A stretch of DNA of 64,000 nt from Membranipora membranacea (lineage: Eukaryota > Bryozoa > Gymnolaemata > Cheilostomatida > Membraniporidae), in NCBI GenBank assembly GCA_914767715.1, contig OU612065.1, positions 19,096,001 to 19,160,000 on the forward strand. The letters are read 5' to 3'. Positions 1 through 11,484 of this stretch are shown here, piece by piece. Within the stretch, counting starts at the first letter, position 1, and each line of letters opens with the position of its first letter. The translations under genes and the position numbers were made by a program. The notes beneath the pieces are model-generated. The model was not told where the DNA came from, made no database searches, and was given only the letters and a program-made list of their open reading frames with translations.

Positions 1-2113
1 CTAAAAACCTGATCCTAAATTACATACATGATGAACTTTTTATAAATGCTTTTTACCACAGCTACCATCAGGAAGATACAGGGCAATAAAATACAGGTCT
101 TCATGGAGGAAAGACAGTTTTCTTACCCATCATGATTTTATCCCTCAGTAATATTTTTTTAAACCCAATCCACTGACCACGATGAGATGCCCGCTTTTCT
201 TATGCATTTTTGTCTTATTTTTCCCTATGCTCTATGTGAACAGCAGTGTATTAAACAACGAGTTTCGCAACATACTTGTATGTGAGTGACTAATAAACCA
301 ATCAAACAAATTCCTTAAAATAGAACAAATCAAATCAAACAGTCTGATAACAATCTGATATGAAATTGGTTTCCTTTCTATTCTATTTAACATGAAGAAA
401 AAAAATTGTTCACTGCATCTTGTCAGCTGTATGAATGTGAAAGAAGAATATAAAAATACAGAATTTGAATTTTGAAATCAAGAATATCCTCACAAAGATC
501 AAAACCATTCTTCGAGACAATATCTAAATGTCTTGAACCAAATAATAACGGAACAATATGAAAATTTTTTCAATTATCGATTACTTTCCCCTCTACCATT
601 GGGCGCAAAAACTAGTCATCTATAACTACAGTCCGGAACTGGCGGGAGGGGACTATACATCATCAGATTATCCATGTCTATTTACATCTGCCAAGTTTTA
701 GGCTTCAAGTCTGTATTACCAAGCCTTGAGTAGTTATGATCTGAAACAGAAGGGCTGATTTAGATTTATACATCCACAATCCGTAATTGCTGTTGCTTGC
801 GTAGAACTACCGCAAGGCCAACGTGTGGGCTCTGATAAGCTGGATGGAGTGAAATCTCTCCCCAATCAATCAGAGCCAACACATTGGCTACCACAAAGCA
901 CAAAGTTAGGAAATACGGTAGTCCTATGATTAATATAAATAATTCATATAAATATATTCATCTAAGGACACCTGTCATTATCTAATTTAAAGTGATTGAT
1001 AATAAAATGCTACTACCAGCTATCTCAATACAGTTTAAGCGCTTAAACTAGTCATTACCGTCTACGCACTGTGCAGGATTTGCTTGGATTTTTCCTCTCA
1101 TTACTTCTACATCAATCTTACTTCATATAGCCTAGGGTCCAATAATACACATTGTATGACCTTTTGTCAATGTCATGAATGACCGCCCTTATTCAAAATG
1201 AAAGAAATTCTGGCTGACATTTTCTTCACTACTTGGCAGTGAATATCTCTGCTCATGAGTATTTCCCAAACATGAGGCTACTTTTCCCAGAGTCTGACTG
1301 GAATACTCTCATACCTGGAGCAATATAGTAGGTGGCATGAACAGAAATCAATAGATATTGCAGTTTTAGTGCTCCCCTTGATTAACTTATAACACTCAAG
1401 AGCAGACAACTCCAGCGAAATCCTGCATTGTTCTCAGACTTTTTCCCCTCCGGGGGGCCGTCGGACAGGGGGCAAAGTCTGGGGGCTCAGACTAGTCATT
1501 ACCCAAAGTGTAATCGGGTTCATAAAAGTAACTATGTCGCTATCTCATCTTTTGTCTTCTATATAAAACGCCTATAATACATGCTATAATTCATGTTCTC
1601 CCATTGGTGAATTCAGGGAGAGGTTGGGGCAAAAGAGCAAAACTCCCTAGTGAAATCGAGGAGGGTGAGGAATAATAGACTCCCACTCTCAGAGTTGTCC
1701 TGCCACGATTAGAGAGAAGACAACTTGTAAATTACCAATCTTCTCAGATAGTAGAGAAAAGAAAGCTGTATTTGGTAAGAGGCATGTACTTTTCTTGTAA
1801 ATGTACTTTGTAATTGTAAAAGTACGTTGACTGAGGCAGGTTGAAATGTATGAGTAGCTAGAGTAGAGAATGCAGTACTATCTCAAGAACATTTGCCATA
1901 ATAATATTAAGGGTTTGTTAATCAAAGGGATGCACAAGTCAATTTAAAAGGCAGAAAGGCTTAAAAATGGCAGATTTGTTACAGAATTGGCATGAGCCCC
2001 TGGGACTAACTTGCCTTTGTTTTGCCAATGTCCAGTATCAACCACCCCCAAAACGCCAATCAATCAGCTTCTGACAAATTCCAAGAGTGATGTATGACTA
2101 GATGAAACCCTAC
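1..2113. other. Intergenic or intronic DNA, no supported exon
   Basis: No coding exon could be supported on either strand. The stretch holds small palindromes: a short inverted repeat around 818-892 (cgtgtgggctctgat against atcagagccaacac), a GC-rich block at about 1440-1495 ending gtctgggggctcagac that recurs near 14868 and 22240, and half of the palindromic family at 1990-2055. It is probably intron of the minus-strand gene that begins at 2114. Confidence 0.5.
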
Positions 2114-3285
2114 CTTACTTCCAATCTGCTGAACTTGCCAGAGTTTTCGAGCCTGCTGCTGGAAAAACTCTATCAGGCTTTCCTCTTTTTCATCATCGTC
2201 AGGTGTATAGGTAGGGTCCTGATCTTCTGGTGGCTGCTCCAGCTCAAAATCTACGGGTTTCTGTGACCCTCTCTGCTTACTGACGGGTTCTCCTACCTAC
2301 CTACCTAGTGCTGGATGCCTACACTACAAAAAATATTACCTCTCATGGAATACCATTTAGTGCGAGTTTTAAAGTGTAAGACCTGAAATAACTGCATGAT
2401 GTGATTCCAACCTGTATCAAAGCATGGACTCCTTACAAAATTCAATGCCTTATGCTGCATGCACAAACCAAAAAAAACTGTAACTCACATTGCAAAGTAA
2501 AATTTTTTGCCTGTTAACAGATCAGGCCCGCCATCTTAGAGGGATTTTATAATCAAATCCCAAATCACTTACATATGAGGCATGATCCACAGCTGGAAAT
2601 GTCGAATTTTGTGTCAGGCCAGTGTAAATTGAATTATATCCATTTCTCCTCACCCTGAAAACTTTTGGAAACACCTGTGGGAACAAGAACCGAGCAGGTG
2701 GTGATTATTGAGAAGCCCTCTTTGCAAGCATCCTGTTTACAGCAGCAGAATTAATTACCAATTTGTTTAAGCTGAACAATGTATATTGCCTTCTCCTTCA
2801 ATGGTAATGCAGCAATAAGGGAAGATGCAGCATTGTGGCCTTAAAGCTGCTGCCTTAATTAAACATTTATCGAGACAAAAAAAACTGTTTGCATTGCCGG
2901 AAACCCTGACATTCAAGTAGACATGGGGATCGTTCATCGACTGGTTTTTTACGATAGTGTGTGATCACACATTTATTGGTTACAAAGAGTCTAGTCACGT
3001 CATGTGAGCACAGGCATGGTATGACTTCTCATCATCGGTAGCATCGAGCAGGTTCAAGGGTATGTGATAATATGAAAGTTGCAAGTGATTTACTATCTTA
3101 AACCACGTGTTTCTTTTTTCAATCCAAAGCCTTAGGTGAAGCTTACCTGTTTAACAATCTTTCCGAAGAGGTTGATCGTCACTGCTCTGTCATGTCCCCT
3201 GTGCCGACAATACGCCTCATACAGGTCGGACGCTTTCAACTCATAGGCAGCTAGCGGCTCCCGAAAATCAATGTGTTTGTTAAGC
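2114..3285 (-). CDS. Unidentified multi-exon gene with RFX/ARID2-like winged-helix stretch (partial)
   Basis: Exons read on the minus strand are 3285-3147, 2674-2654, 2592-2573 and 2279-2114. Each has AG before it and GT after it, and the phases agree across all four. Exon 3285-3147 contains ASDLYEAYCRHRGHDRA and NLFGKIVKQ; the 21-nt exon adds VFPKVFR. The order LY..YC, F.K..KQ.FP resembles the winged-helix core of RFX and ARID2 proteins. The 20-nt exon is the weakest call, but an exon of length 2 modulo 3 is needed to join its neighbours in frame. The last exon is acidic then Gln-rich (PPEDQDPTYTPDDDE, FFQQQARKLWQVQQ). No start or stop codon was found, so the gene continues both ways. The family is an inference from pattern only; a D5-type primase tail is an alternative. 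Confidence 0.5.
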
Positions 3286-3678
3286 CTGCAGAAAGGATTT
3301 TGCAATCACTAGAGACGCATATTGACAAAAACAATCAACATTCCACCACATCTTTCCCCATCCGTCACCACGTAACCAGGTATCATTATAGATAGCATGT
3401 GTTCTTCGAATATGCATCAACAAAAGGCCAAGTGGGGATGTGTGAGAACTGCATACCCACAAAGAAATATATATGTTATGATATGCCATGTTCAACATGC
3501 ATAGATTTGATATGGATAGTGCTATCAACTTCAAAGGCGCACCCTCCCCAGCGCAGCGGTGCTGGCTGCATCCATACCCACAAAGAAAGAGGTCCACTTA
3601 GATCACTGTTTACAAGTGTTAACAGATGTATGTATATACCTAAACCTGTATATATATATATATATATATATATAAATG

Positions 3679-3709
<31 letters not shown>

Positions 3710-5280
3710 GTATATATATTGCCTGGTTGTATAGCTAAGGAGTAATATCTACACATAGCTCCTCCTTGGTTTAGCCAAGGACTGAAGGAGAAAAGGACTC
3801 CTTAGCTTAGCCAATGACATGAGTCATTGGACTGGTTTAGCTGCCACAATTAATTAACCAGCTGAGAGTTTATTTACATACTACCATTCTTCAGCTCTTT
3901 ATGCAGCTGTTGCTTAGGCTATTAACACAATTACTAAGTAGTTTCTATATCTTACCAGTGTTTGACAGATGGATATCTTGTCTCTCTGTCTTCTCTGAGT
4001 ATTCATTTCAATTAAAAATCAAGTATAATAGGACCATGGCATCTGGAGTTACAAGCATGTATACTTTGCCAATGTCCATTATCAATGGGGGTGGTTGATA
4101 ATGGACACTAGTAAAGTATACATGCTTGTAACTCCATGATATGGAAATGGCTCAGCTTCTGTTGTTCCTAAATATTCCTTGATTACTTTTTACTACTAAT
4201 GATAATAATTGACTCACTAAAATAGCCTGTGATTAATATGGATTTTATGTCAACGCCCATAATGTATTATGGTCCAACACCTCTATTTATTTCCCCATTG
4301 CTTTACATGCAAACTATGTTGACTTGTCACCTCAATAGGCCTGCTTCAGGTTCTTTCAATTCTTTAACCATAGCACTCAAAATGATGGTATTCTTCTGCT
4401 CTTCCATATTGGTGACTATGGGTTGAAAATTCGTTGCCAGAATTTTTCAGTGGCCCCATATGTAAGACCATTGCATTTATCACACATTTCCGGTTTAATT
4501 TCCATTAGCCAAACCGTATGCATTGATCTTCCTAAAATGATTTTGCAAAAAGAAATTTCATAATTTAATTCAATAAATTTCCATTGCAAATACACCTGAC
4601 AATATTAACAGGGTTCAATATCACTGATAGCAGTGCTTTTGAATTGGCTACAGCCTCATTTGTCATCATCATACTAATCATTTTATTTTGGAGGATGGGT
4701 GCAACAAGTTCACCTTCACCCAATTACAGGTGTATTACCTATGCTTTTATTAATTAATAGGCTATGGTGAACTCTCACAAATTATAATTCTGTGCTCACA
4801 ACACATTGTGTCCATGTTTTGCCCCATATAAGGAGTGTTTGCTGCATTGTGCATCATGATTTAGTTATTAGACTTCATCGGGGAGAATGACTTCTGACTT
4901 CATTGTGAATGGTTTGGAAAAGAACTGTTAATTATAAGCATAAATAATAAGTTGTTGACATAACTACGTAAATATAATTTCAATTTGTCCCAAGTAATAA
5001 GTGTGATAGGAGCTGAACCAGACCCAGACCTGGTGTCTTTTTTTCAGCCCTTTATATCTTCTTGGTATGTGGGTTAAAATCGCAAGTGTTGTCTCCGTCC
5101 AAGGACTGAGAAATATCAGTGCCTTAAGGACGTAAGGACGCGGCCGCCCTGTTCGGCGCCAAGTTGCTCTTAACAGCCAGGCCCTTAGTGCCTAATATTG
5201 TTACATTGGTTGCTCGCAGGATGATTCTACTATTAATTACAGTCTGTTGAGCACAAGCGATGGTTGACTACATATTTGTA
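3286..5280. other. Non-coding stretch with simple repeats
   Basis: No exon is supported. It contains a broken (TA)n tract at about 3649-3717 and a hairpin at about 4040-4137 whose arms (gagttacaagcatgtatact) flank a core related to the palindromic family at 5290. The GC-rich patch at 5125-5160 contains a NotI-like GCGGCCGC. Confidence 0.5.
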
Positions 5281-5289
5281 GCCAAGCTC

Positions 5290-5421
5290 CATGGGCCCCT
5301 GGCACTTAGTCTTACATGTCATTACTTTGCCAATGTCCAATATCAACCACCCAATATTGTGATATTGATACTAAACATTGGCAAAGTAAAGACATGTAAG
5401 TCCCAGGGGCCCATGCCAGGC
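5290..5421. mobile_element. Palindromic MITE-like element
   Basis: The arms read inward as TGGGCCCCTGGCACTTA and, on the other side, AAGTCCCAGGGGCCCA. Both are followed by a copy of TTACTTTGCCAATGT-type sequence and a centre with TATCAACCACC. The same ends and core occur at 1990-2055, 4032-4137 (core only) and 10797-10905, so this is a dispersed foldback family. No open reading frame of note lies inside. Confidence 0.75.
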
Positions 5422-5519
5422 TCCTCCCAGCGGGCACATTGTATGCGGCAACATGTTTCCAATGTCGCAATTGGATTGTTTCTGTGTTGCATGGTACACG
5501 TTTAACATTCAATATCTTG

Positions 5520-6031
5520 TAGATGCATAAATGGTGCATACAAAGCAACACAGTTTTTTCCAATATGGTAACTGCGCAGTAACTACAGCTACTTTACTCG
5601 AGAGTAATTTGCAAGAATACTGGCATCATATGTGATCAAATGCTTTGCCATTTGTTTGTTAACACTCTATGTGGCTCCAAATTGTGTGCAACTCTATTTT
5701 GCACTGTTTTATTCCATTTTCTTAAAATCAAATCTAGTCTCTAGACCGCACGGGAATGATGCGTTTATGACCACGTAGAGGCATAAATGGTTCATACAAA
5801 TCAACACAGTTTTTTCCAATATGGTAACTGCGCAGTAACTACAGCTACTTTACTAGAGAGTAATTTGCAAGAATACTGGCATCATATGGGAAAAAAATGC
5901 TTTGCAATTTGTTTGCTAACACTCTGTGTGGCTCCAAATTGTGTGCAATTCTATTTTGCACTGTTGTATTCCATTTTCTTAAAATCAAATCTAGTCTCTA
6001 AACTGCATGGGAACGATGCGTTCATGACTGC
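5520..6031. repeat. Tandem duplication, two copies of about 256 bp
   Basis: Copy one (5520-5775) and copy two (5776-6031) each begin TAGA.GCATAAATGGT and end with ATGCGTT.ATGAC..CGTAG. They differ by scattered substitutions and a one- or two-base indel near 5635 and 5890. Reading frames crossing the block are not conserved between copies, so it looks non-coding. Confidence 0.9.
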
Positions 6032-6034
6032 GTA

Positions 6035-6690
6035 GCTGTTGAATTTGTATACATTACTTGCATTTATCTCCCCTGGTAAGCTGCTAACGTTTGGTAAGCC
6101 CTTGTGACAACACAACAGTGCAATATAATTATTTAAATAAACCAATATTCAATAACTTTGTAACATTAATACATGTCAGTATTTTGAAATTGGTAAATAA
6201 ATAGCCAGGATTTAAATTACCTGCATTAAGCACCACTTAATGTTCTTTGCGAATAAAGTTGAACCAGATTGTATTCTAAATAAGCTTCAAGAGGTACACT
6301 GCTAATGACTCCATGACTTACCCTACACTAGTGGAAGTCCAATGGTCTAATGGGCCTACTACTCAACATCCGCAGTGGACTGAATCACTATGAGTAAAAC
6401 ACCCTCCTAAATGCTAATTGATATTAAATCTAATAAATCGTAATTAAAATGAAATATATACTGAGGTATGACATATTGCGTATAAATTTGCTGTGTAGAA
6501 AACGCATGGTTACTATATATACAAGCCTCTAGTTAGATGTGTAGCAGAGGCAGTTTATATATGGTAACAATATCTACTAAAATGCACCATTCCAACGTAT
6601 ATTAGCGTGACAGATTGCCACATTAGGCAGACATAGTTCAGCCTCTAAGGTAAACATCTTTTCAACATAGTTTAGATACAGTTGTGCCGG
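6035..6690. other. AT-rich non-coding stretch
   Basis: Nothing recognisable on either strand: no exon with convincing splice sites, no tRNA and no terminal repeats. Confidence 0.4.
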
Positions 6691-6694
6691 CTGG

Positions 6695-7110
6695 GCTAAT
6701 GCCTATTCTTACATTATATAGGTCTTCGCATCTTCGCAGTGGTTGGACTATAGTGGTAGGCCTAGTCAGGCTCTAGTCTAAGGCCTTTCATTACAATATA
6801 GGGCTTCACAGTGGTTGACTTTAGTTGGAGCCAGGCTCCAATGCCTATCAGTATAATATAGGTCTTTGCACTTTCGCAATGGCGACATTATTGGCAGATG
6901 ACCTATAGTTATAGCTAGGCTCTAGTAATGCCTATCAGTACAATATAGGTCTTCGCAATGGCGACATTATTGGCAGATTACCTATAGTTGTAGCCAGGCT
7001 CTAGTAATGCCTATCAGTACAATATAGGTCTTCGCACCTTCGCAATGGCGACATTATTGGCGGATTGACTATAGCTGTAGCCAGGCTCTAATAATGCCTA
7101 TTATACAATA
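6695..7110. repeat. Minisatellite, about five units of 75-90 bp
   Basis: Each unit carries ACAATATAGGTCTTCGCA, then (in the better-kept units) CAATGGCGACATTATTGGC, then CCTATAGTTGTAGCCAGG and CTCTAGTAATGCCTATCAGT. The central units at about 6850-7090 are most alike; the outer ones have drifted and vary in length. Confidence 0.88.
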
Positions 7111-7379
7111 TAAGCATTTGGTATCTCTGCAGTGAGAAAGCCTAGACGAGCCCCATTGGAGTAAACAGTTATTGTTGAGGTGAGAGCCAGTACTCACCAG
7201 ATCATCAATTTGGTTTTGTATAAACATAAATAAATAAATATGAAAATCCAGACTAAGGCATCGGGGGACTGGGAGAACCTGTCAACCGACAGGAGAACCC
7301 CCTTACAACACAGCACTGTATAGCTGAAAATAAATTCTCAATCCAACACATGAAAATCTCTCAAAGGCAAAACAATAGA

Positions 7380-10300
7380 ACTTTCATCTGTTACTTGTGA
7401 TACTGATGTTGTTTGTATTACAGAGACCCATATAGATGAGTCCGTCAAGAACCATAAAATATATGATTACAACTCTAAAGTCATCTACAGGAAAGACGAA
7501 ATATTCATGGGGGCGGGGTACTCTTGATCATTGGATGTTACTACAGGCCCCAAACTTTTAGATGTCTGAATACCCTCTCCAATATTCCAGAAGAGATCTG
7601 TATGAAATACCAAACAGACCATATTGTACTTTTAAGTGATATGAACCCATCAGGTATAGACTGGCAAACGACCACAGTTAAACCCAAGGCCCAAGATCAC
7701 AAACTAAAGCAAAGCTTTCTGGACCTTCTCAACTAATTTGACATTATCCAGTTGGTTATGGAGCCAACCCACATACAAGGTAACACTTTGCACTTAGTGT
7801 GTACCAACAACTCAAAACTTGCACATGATGTTGAGACTGTCTACCATGGGCTGAGTGATCACTCTATCATTCAGGCTACTATTGATGTCTATGTGCAGAT
7901 TTCAAGATGAACACAACATATTGTGAGTCAGTGATCACAAAGCTGATGCGGATAGGTTCAGTGACAATATGTGGTAACTGAAGCACGACCAAGCAGAGAT
8001 AGATAATGTTGACGAAACGTGGAGCCACTTTTCACATGGTACTAAAATGTCGTTTTCAAAATCAGTGTGTCTTGACAGTGATGCTCAACTTGAAGCCCAA
8101 CAATGAACCAGTATGGTTTGGCAGGAAATGTCGTAAGCTGATTGCTAAAGAGAGGCCGTGGTACAACAACTGGAAGAAAAAGAAAAGCGACCTGTGAGTT
8201 GCTTTACAAGTCAAAGAGGAGAGAAGCTAAGAAATACTTCAGCAATACCAGGAAGTCATAATAATGTTGAAAGCCGCTTATGCAAGCCCCTTCTTGAGGG
8301 TAACAGTAGACCCTTCTATAGGCATCTCAATGGAGGAAAACCAAAACAGCATATTTCACTGCTAAGCCCAGATGGTAACATGACTGATGACCCTACTGCC
8401 TGTTCCCAAATAATCAATACACATTTTCACAATCAGTTCATCAGAACAGATACACTACTTAGGCAAAATGACTCAACTCATGTCGCAAGCTGTTGGGAAA
8501 TAAATCTAAGCGGTGTGATGTCTCTTCCGTCTGAAAGGCCTAAAATCTGGAAAAGCTCCAGGCCCTGATAGGCTGAAGAAAGAACACTTAACGCTGGATC
8601 CTGGACAGGCTGTTTAGCCCATATCTTCAATAAATCTCTCAAGCAAGGCAAGCTGCCGGCTGAATGGAAGACTGCAAATATCACGCCCTTACACAAAAAT
8701 GGAAGTAAAGACAGCGCAATCATCTACCGCCCAATTTCACTCGGAAGCATCCCCTGCAAATTACTAGAGCATATTGTCCTTCGAACTCTGCTGGAAAAGA
8801 TTGACGGCTGGCTACATAATAGGCAACATGGGTTCTCTTGTGAAACCCAGATATGTGCTACCCTGCATGAGATCATAGGGGCAACAGACAAGAACTCGAA
8901 TGTGCATGCTGCAGTACTGGATCTGTCAAGGGCAGTCGATCGAGGGCCGCACTCACTACTGATGAAGAAGCTGCCAATGATCCCTGGTGTTGAGACCTAT
9001 CTAATTGACAGGATTCACGACTTTGTGTGTATAGATCCCAAACTGTGCTAGATGGACCTTAATCTCAATCCCTGCCGGTGACATCACAAAAACCAGCAGA
9101 AGTACTTTTGCAGATACCAGTGTAAGTTCTTTGAAACCATGGACTTAATATTAAACCTAGACAGGACACTATATGGAACATTAGCATTGAGGCACTGAGG
9201 CATTTAATTGTAGGGCAACGTAACGACATTGGAAGGTGTAATAACATTGGTGTTATCATTGACTAGCAGCTCATACACCAGGTTTTTTGTTGATAACTCG
9301 ATCAATTTTGATCGGATTTTGAGTATGAAAATTACATTAGATTTAGCGGCTTGTCGCGAACAGTCTGATACAAATTTTAGACAAAGTTTTTTTTGAAAAA
9401 GAAATAACATCCAAGTTGATGACAAGATGCTGCTGATTGTAAAGCAGTTTTTAAACTCAAAATCCGATGAAAATTGATCGAGTTAGCAACAAAAAACCTG
9501 GATTATGGACAGTAAATCAATGATAACACCAATGCTACTTCACCTTTCAATGACATTATGTTGCCCACAATTAAGTGCCTCACTTCAGCTGTATATAGTG
9601 TCCTGTCTAGGTTTATTATTAAGTCTATGTTTGAAACCAAGAATGTGTGTTACGTTTCATCATTTCTTGCTTTACAATAACAATGGAACAGAGCTCATGA
9701 TGCAGACAACTTAGGCTGGTATTTGTCTGGTAAGCGCACAAGTTGGATTCATATGTGATGTAATCAAGTTCTGCGGGCTTTTGCAAAGTATGGCTCAGTT
9801 CTGGGACCTGTACTGTTCCTGATATATATCAACAACCTTCCAGACTGTATAAATTGCTCTGTTGTCCTCTTTGCTGATGATACTCTGATGTATCAGACTG
9901 TACAAAACGCAGCAGATGAAAAGAGATTTCAAGCCAATCTGGAGTCGCTCAACTCAAGTTTCAATGCCAAAAAGTGTAATATTATTGCCTTCCATTCCCA
10001 AAGAACGATGCCGGAGTAAACCAGGGATAATGAGGTACTAGACCAAGCAGAATCTTGCAAGTACTTGGGAGTTGTTCTACAGTCAGACTCGAAGTTCAAC
10101 AGCCACATTGCGGACAAAATCAGCAATGCATGAAAGCAAATAGGAATGATAGGGAGAGCATTATACTGGGCCTCAGAGAGAGCCAGGTTGGTAGCATACA
10201 TACCTCTCTGTCTGCTCCATATAGAGTATGCTCCCTGTGCATGGGATCCTTTTGCAAATAAGGATTCAAGCGATCGAGCTAGTCCAGAATGTAGGAGTGA

Positions 10301-10760
10301 GAATGATATGTGGCCTAAAAGGAAGGAGAGGGGTTACAGACGCCAAGGAGAAACTTGAACTCAAGCCACTGAATGTAAGGCGCCAAAATTCAAGGGTCAA
10401 GCTCCTTTTAAAAATCCTCTCTGAAGAAAAATCTCATCCTGCACTTTGTGTCTCCTATGATGAAATCATGGACCAAACAGGATCAACTATGCCAACTAAA
10501 TCACAGTACAGGAATGAGCCACGCTCAATAGCTACTAATGGAAGCTGTTGTTACAACAGTTTTGTCTCCCGTAAAATACGGGACCTGAAGAAGAAATGAC
10601 CGACTAACCAAGTCCAAAATACTGGATGGGTCGTTGTACCCACTCTGCACACAAATGCCCCACCCATGGGACTGTAAACTGGAACAATGTCCAACTTTTA
10701 CATCCCAAGACCACAAATACTGAGGCACCCCCTTACGCCCCCTAGGCGGTGTAGCGCGAT
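7380..10760 (+). mobile_element. Degenerate non-LTR retrotransposon (Jockey/CR1-type LINE), split by an insertion
   Basis: Pieces of one endonuclease-reverse transcriptase open reading frame are spread over three frames with stops. Endonuclease signs: DVVCITETHIDES at about 7406, SDMNPSGIDWQT at about 7640 and HGLSDHSIIQATIDV at about 7848. Reverse transcriptase signs: IYRPISLGSIPCKLLEHIV at about 8723, RQHGFSCETQ, VLDLSRAVDR (degraded from the usual LDFSKAFD), then GPVLFLIYINNLPD and VVLFADDTLMY at about 9800-9890. The thumb-like YLGVVLQSDSKFNSHI follows at about 10060. A foldback element occupies 9138-9629 between the two RT halves. The element cannot move itself. The assignment to the Jockey/CR1 group rests on motif spacing only. 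Confidence 0.9.
9138..9629. mobile_element. 492-bp foldback element with 8-bp target duplication, nested in the LINE
   Basis: The left arm starts CATGGACTTAATATTAAACC and the right arm is its near-complement, ending TATTAAGTCTATG. The arms stay paired for about 200 bp each, including GGACACTATAT, TTGGTGTTATCATTGA, CCAGGTTTTTTGTTG and AACTCGATCAATTTT. TTTGAAAC is repeated directly on both sides (9130-9137 and 9630-9637). Long terminal inverted repeats, no coding capacity and an 8-bp duplication point to a non-autonomous DNA transposon, hAT-like by duplication length; the superfamily is inferred. Confidence 0.9.
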
Positions 10761-10796
10761 GTCATCATTGATGTAAGTTGATGTAAGTACCCTGTT

Positions 10797-10905
10797 TTGG
10801 GGGTGGTTGATACTGAACTGGACATTGGCAAATTAAAAGCGAGTAAGTCCCAGGGGCCCCACAAGAATGAGCCCCTGGGACTTGCATGCCTTTACTGTAT
10901 GACTT
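10797..10905. mobile_element. Palindromic MITE-like element, second clear copy
   Basis: It contains GGGTGGTTGATACTGAACTGG, a core complementary to that in the 5290 copy, then AAGTCCCAGGGGCCCC and, inverted, GAGCCCCTGGGACTTGCATG. The copy is partial and rearranged: one arm is followed directly by the other. Confidence 0.65.
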
Positions 10906-11484
10906 ACATGCCTTTACATTGGCAAATTCAAGTAAAGCCTTTACTTTACTTTGCCATTTTCCTGAATTTCAGATGTGACCATACTGGATATAGTGTACAC
11001 CAAATTTTGAACAAGACGAGAGAGTGCGTTTCAATTTTTTTCTGTTGTGAGGGTGTAAATGGCCGAACAAAATGACCTTTTCGGCAACACTCACATGGCC
11101 ATGGCCGGATTGTTGCACACATTCACACCACAGTCAAAATGATTTCCCTTCTGATGTTCACTTTACCATGGGCATCCATCGTCTTTTGTATTTAACTTCA
11201 TCTGCCCATAGACCTCATAAAAAGAAATCAAGACAATCGGGGGGGGGGGGGGACACATGTGCCCTTGCAGTCACTGCAACTATCGGGATGTCTGCAAAGC
11301 TGCAAGGGCACAGTTGCAGGTAGACTGAATAATAATTATTGTAGTTATAATGACTGAATTCAGACCAAACTGACTGGAACTGAACTAGACATTAATAATT
11401 TTATTGATATTGTCTGCAAATAAGGGTATAATAATAATTGATTGTTGCTTTAGACTCAGTGAAGAGAAATAAGATGAAGTGATG
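10906..11484. other. Upstream region of the GLT1D1-like gene
   Basis: It contains a poly-G run at about 11240-11252 and a short inverted repeat (tgcccttgcag at 11261 against ctgcaagggca at 11300). No exon is supported and no clear TATA box is seen before the start codon at 11485. Confidence 0.4.
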
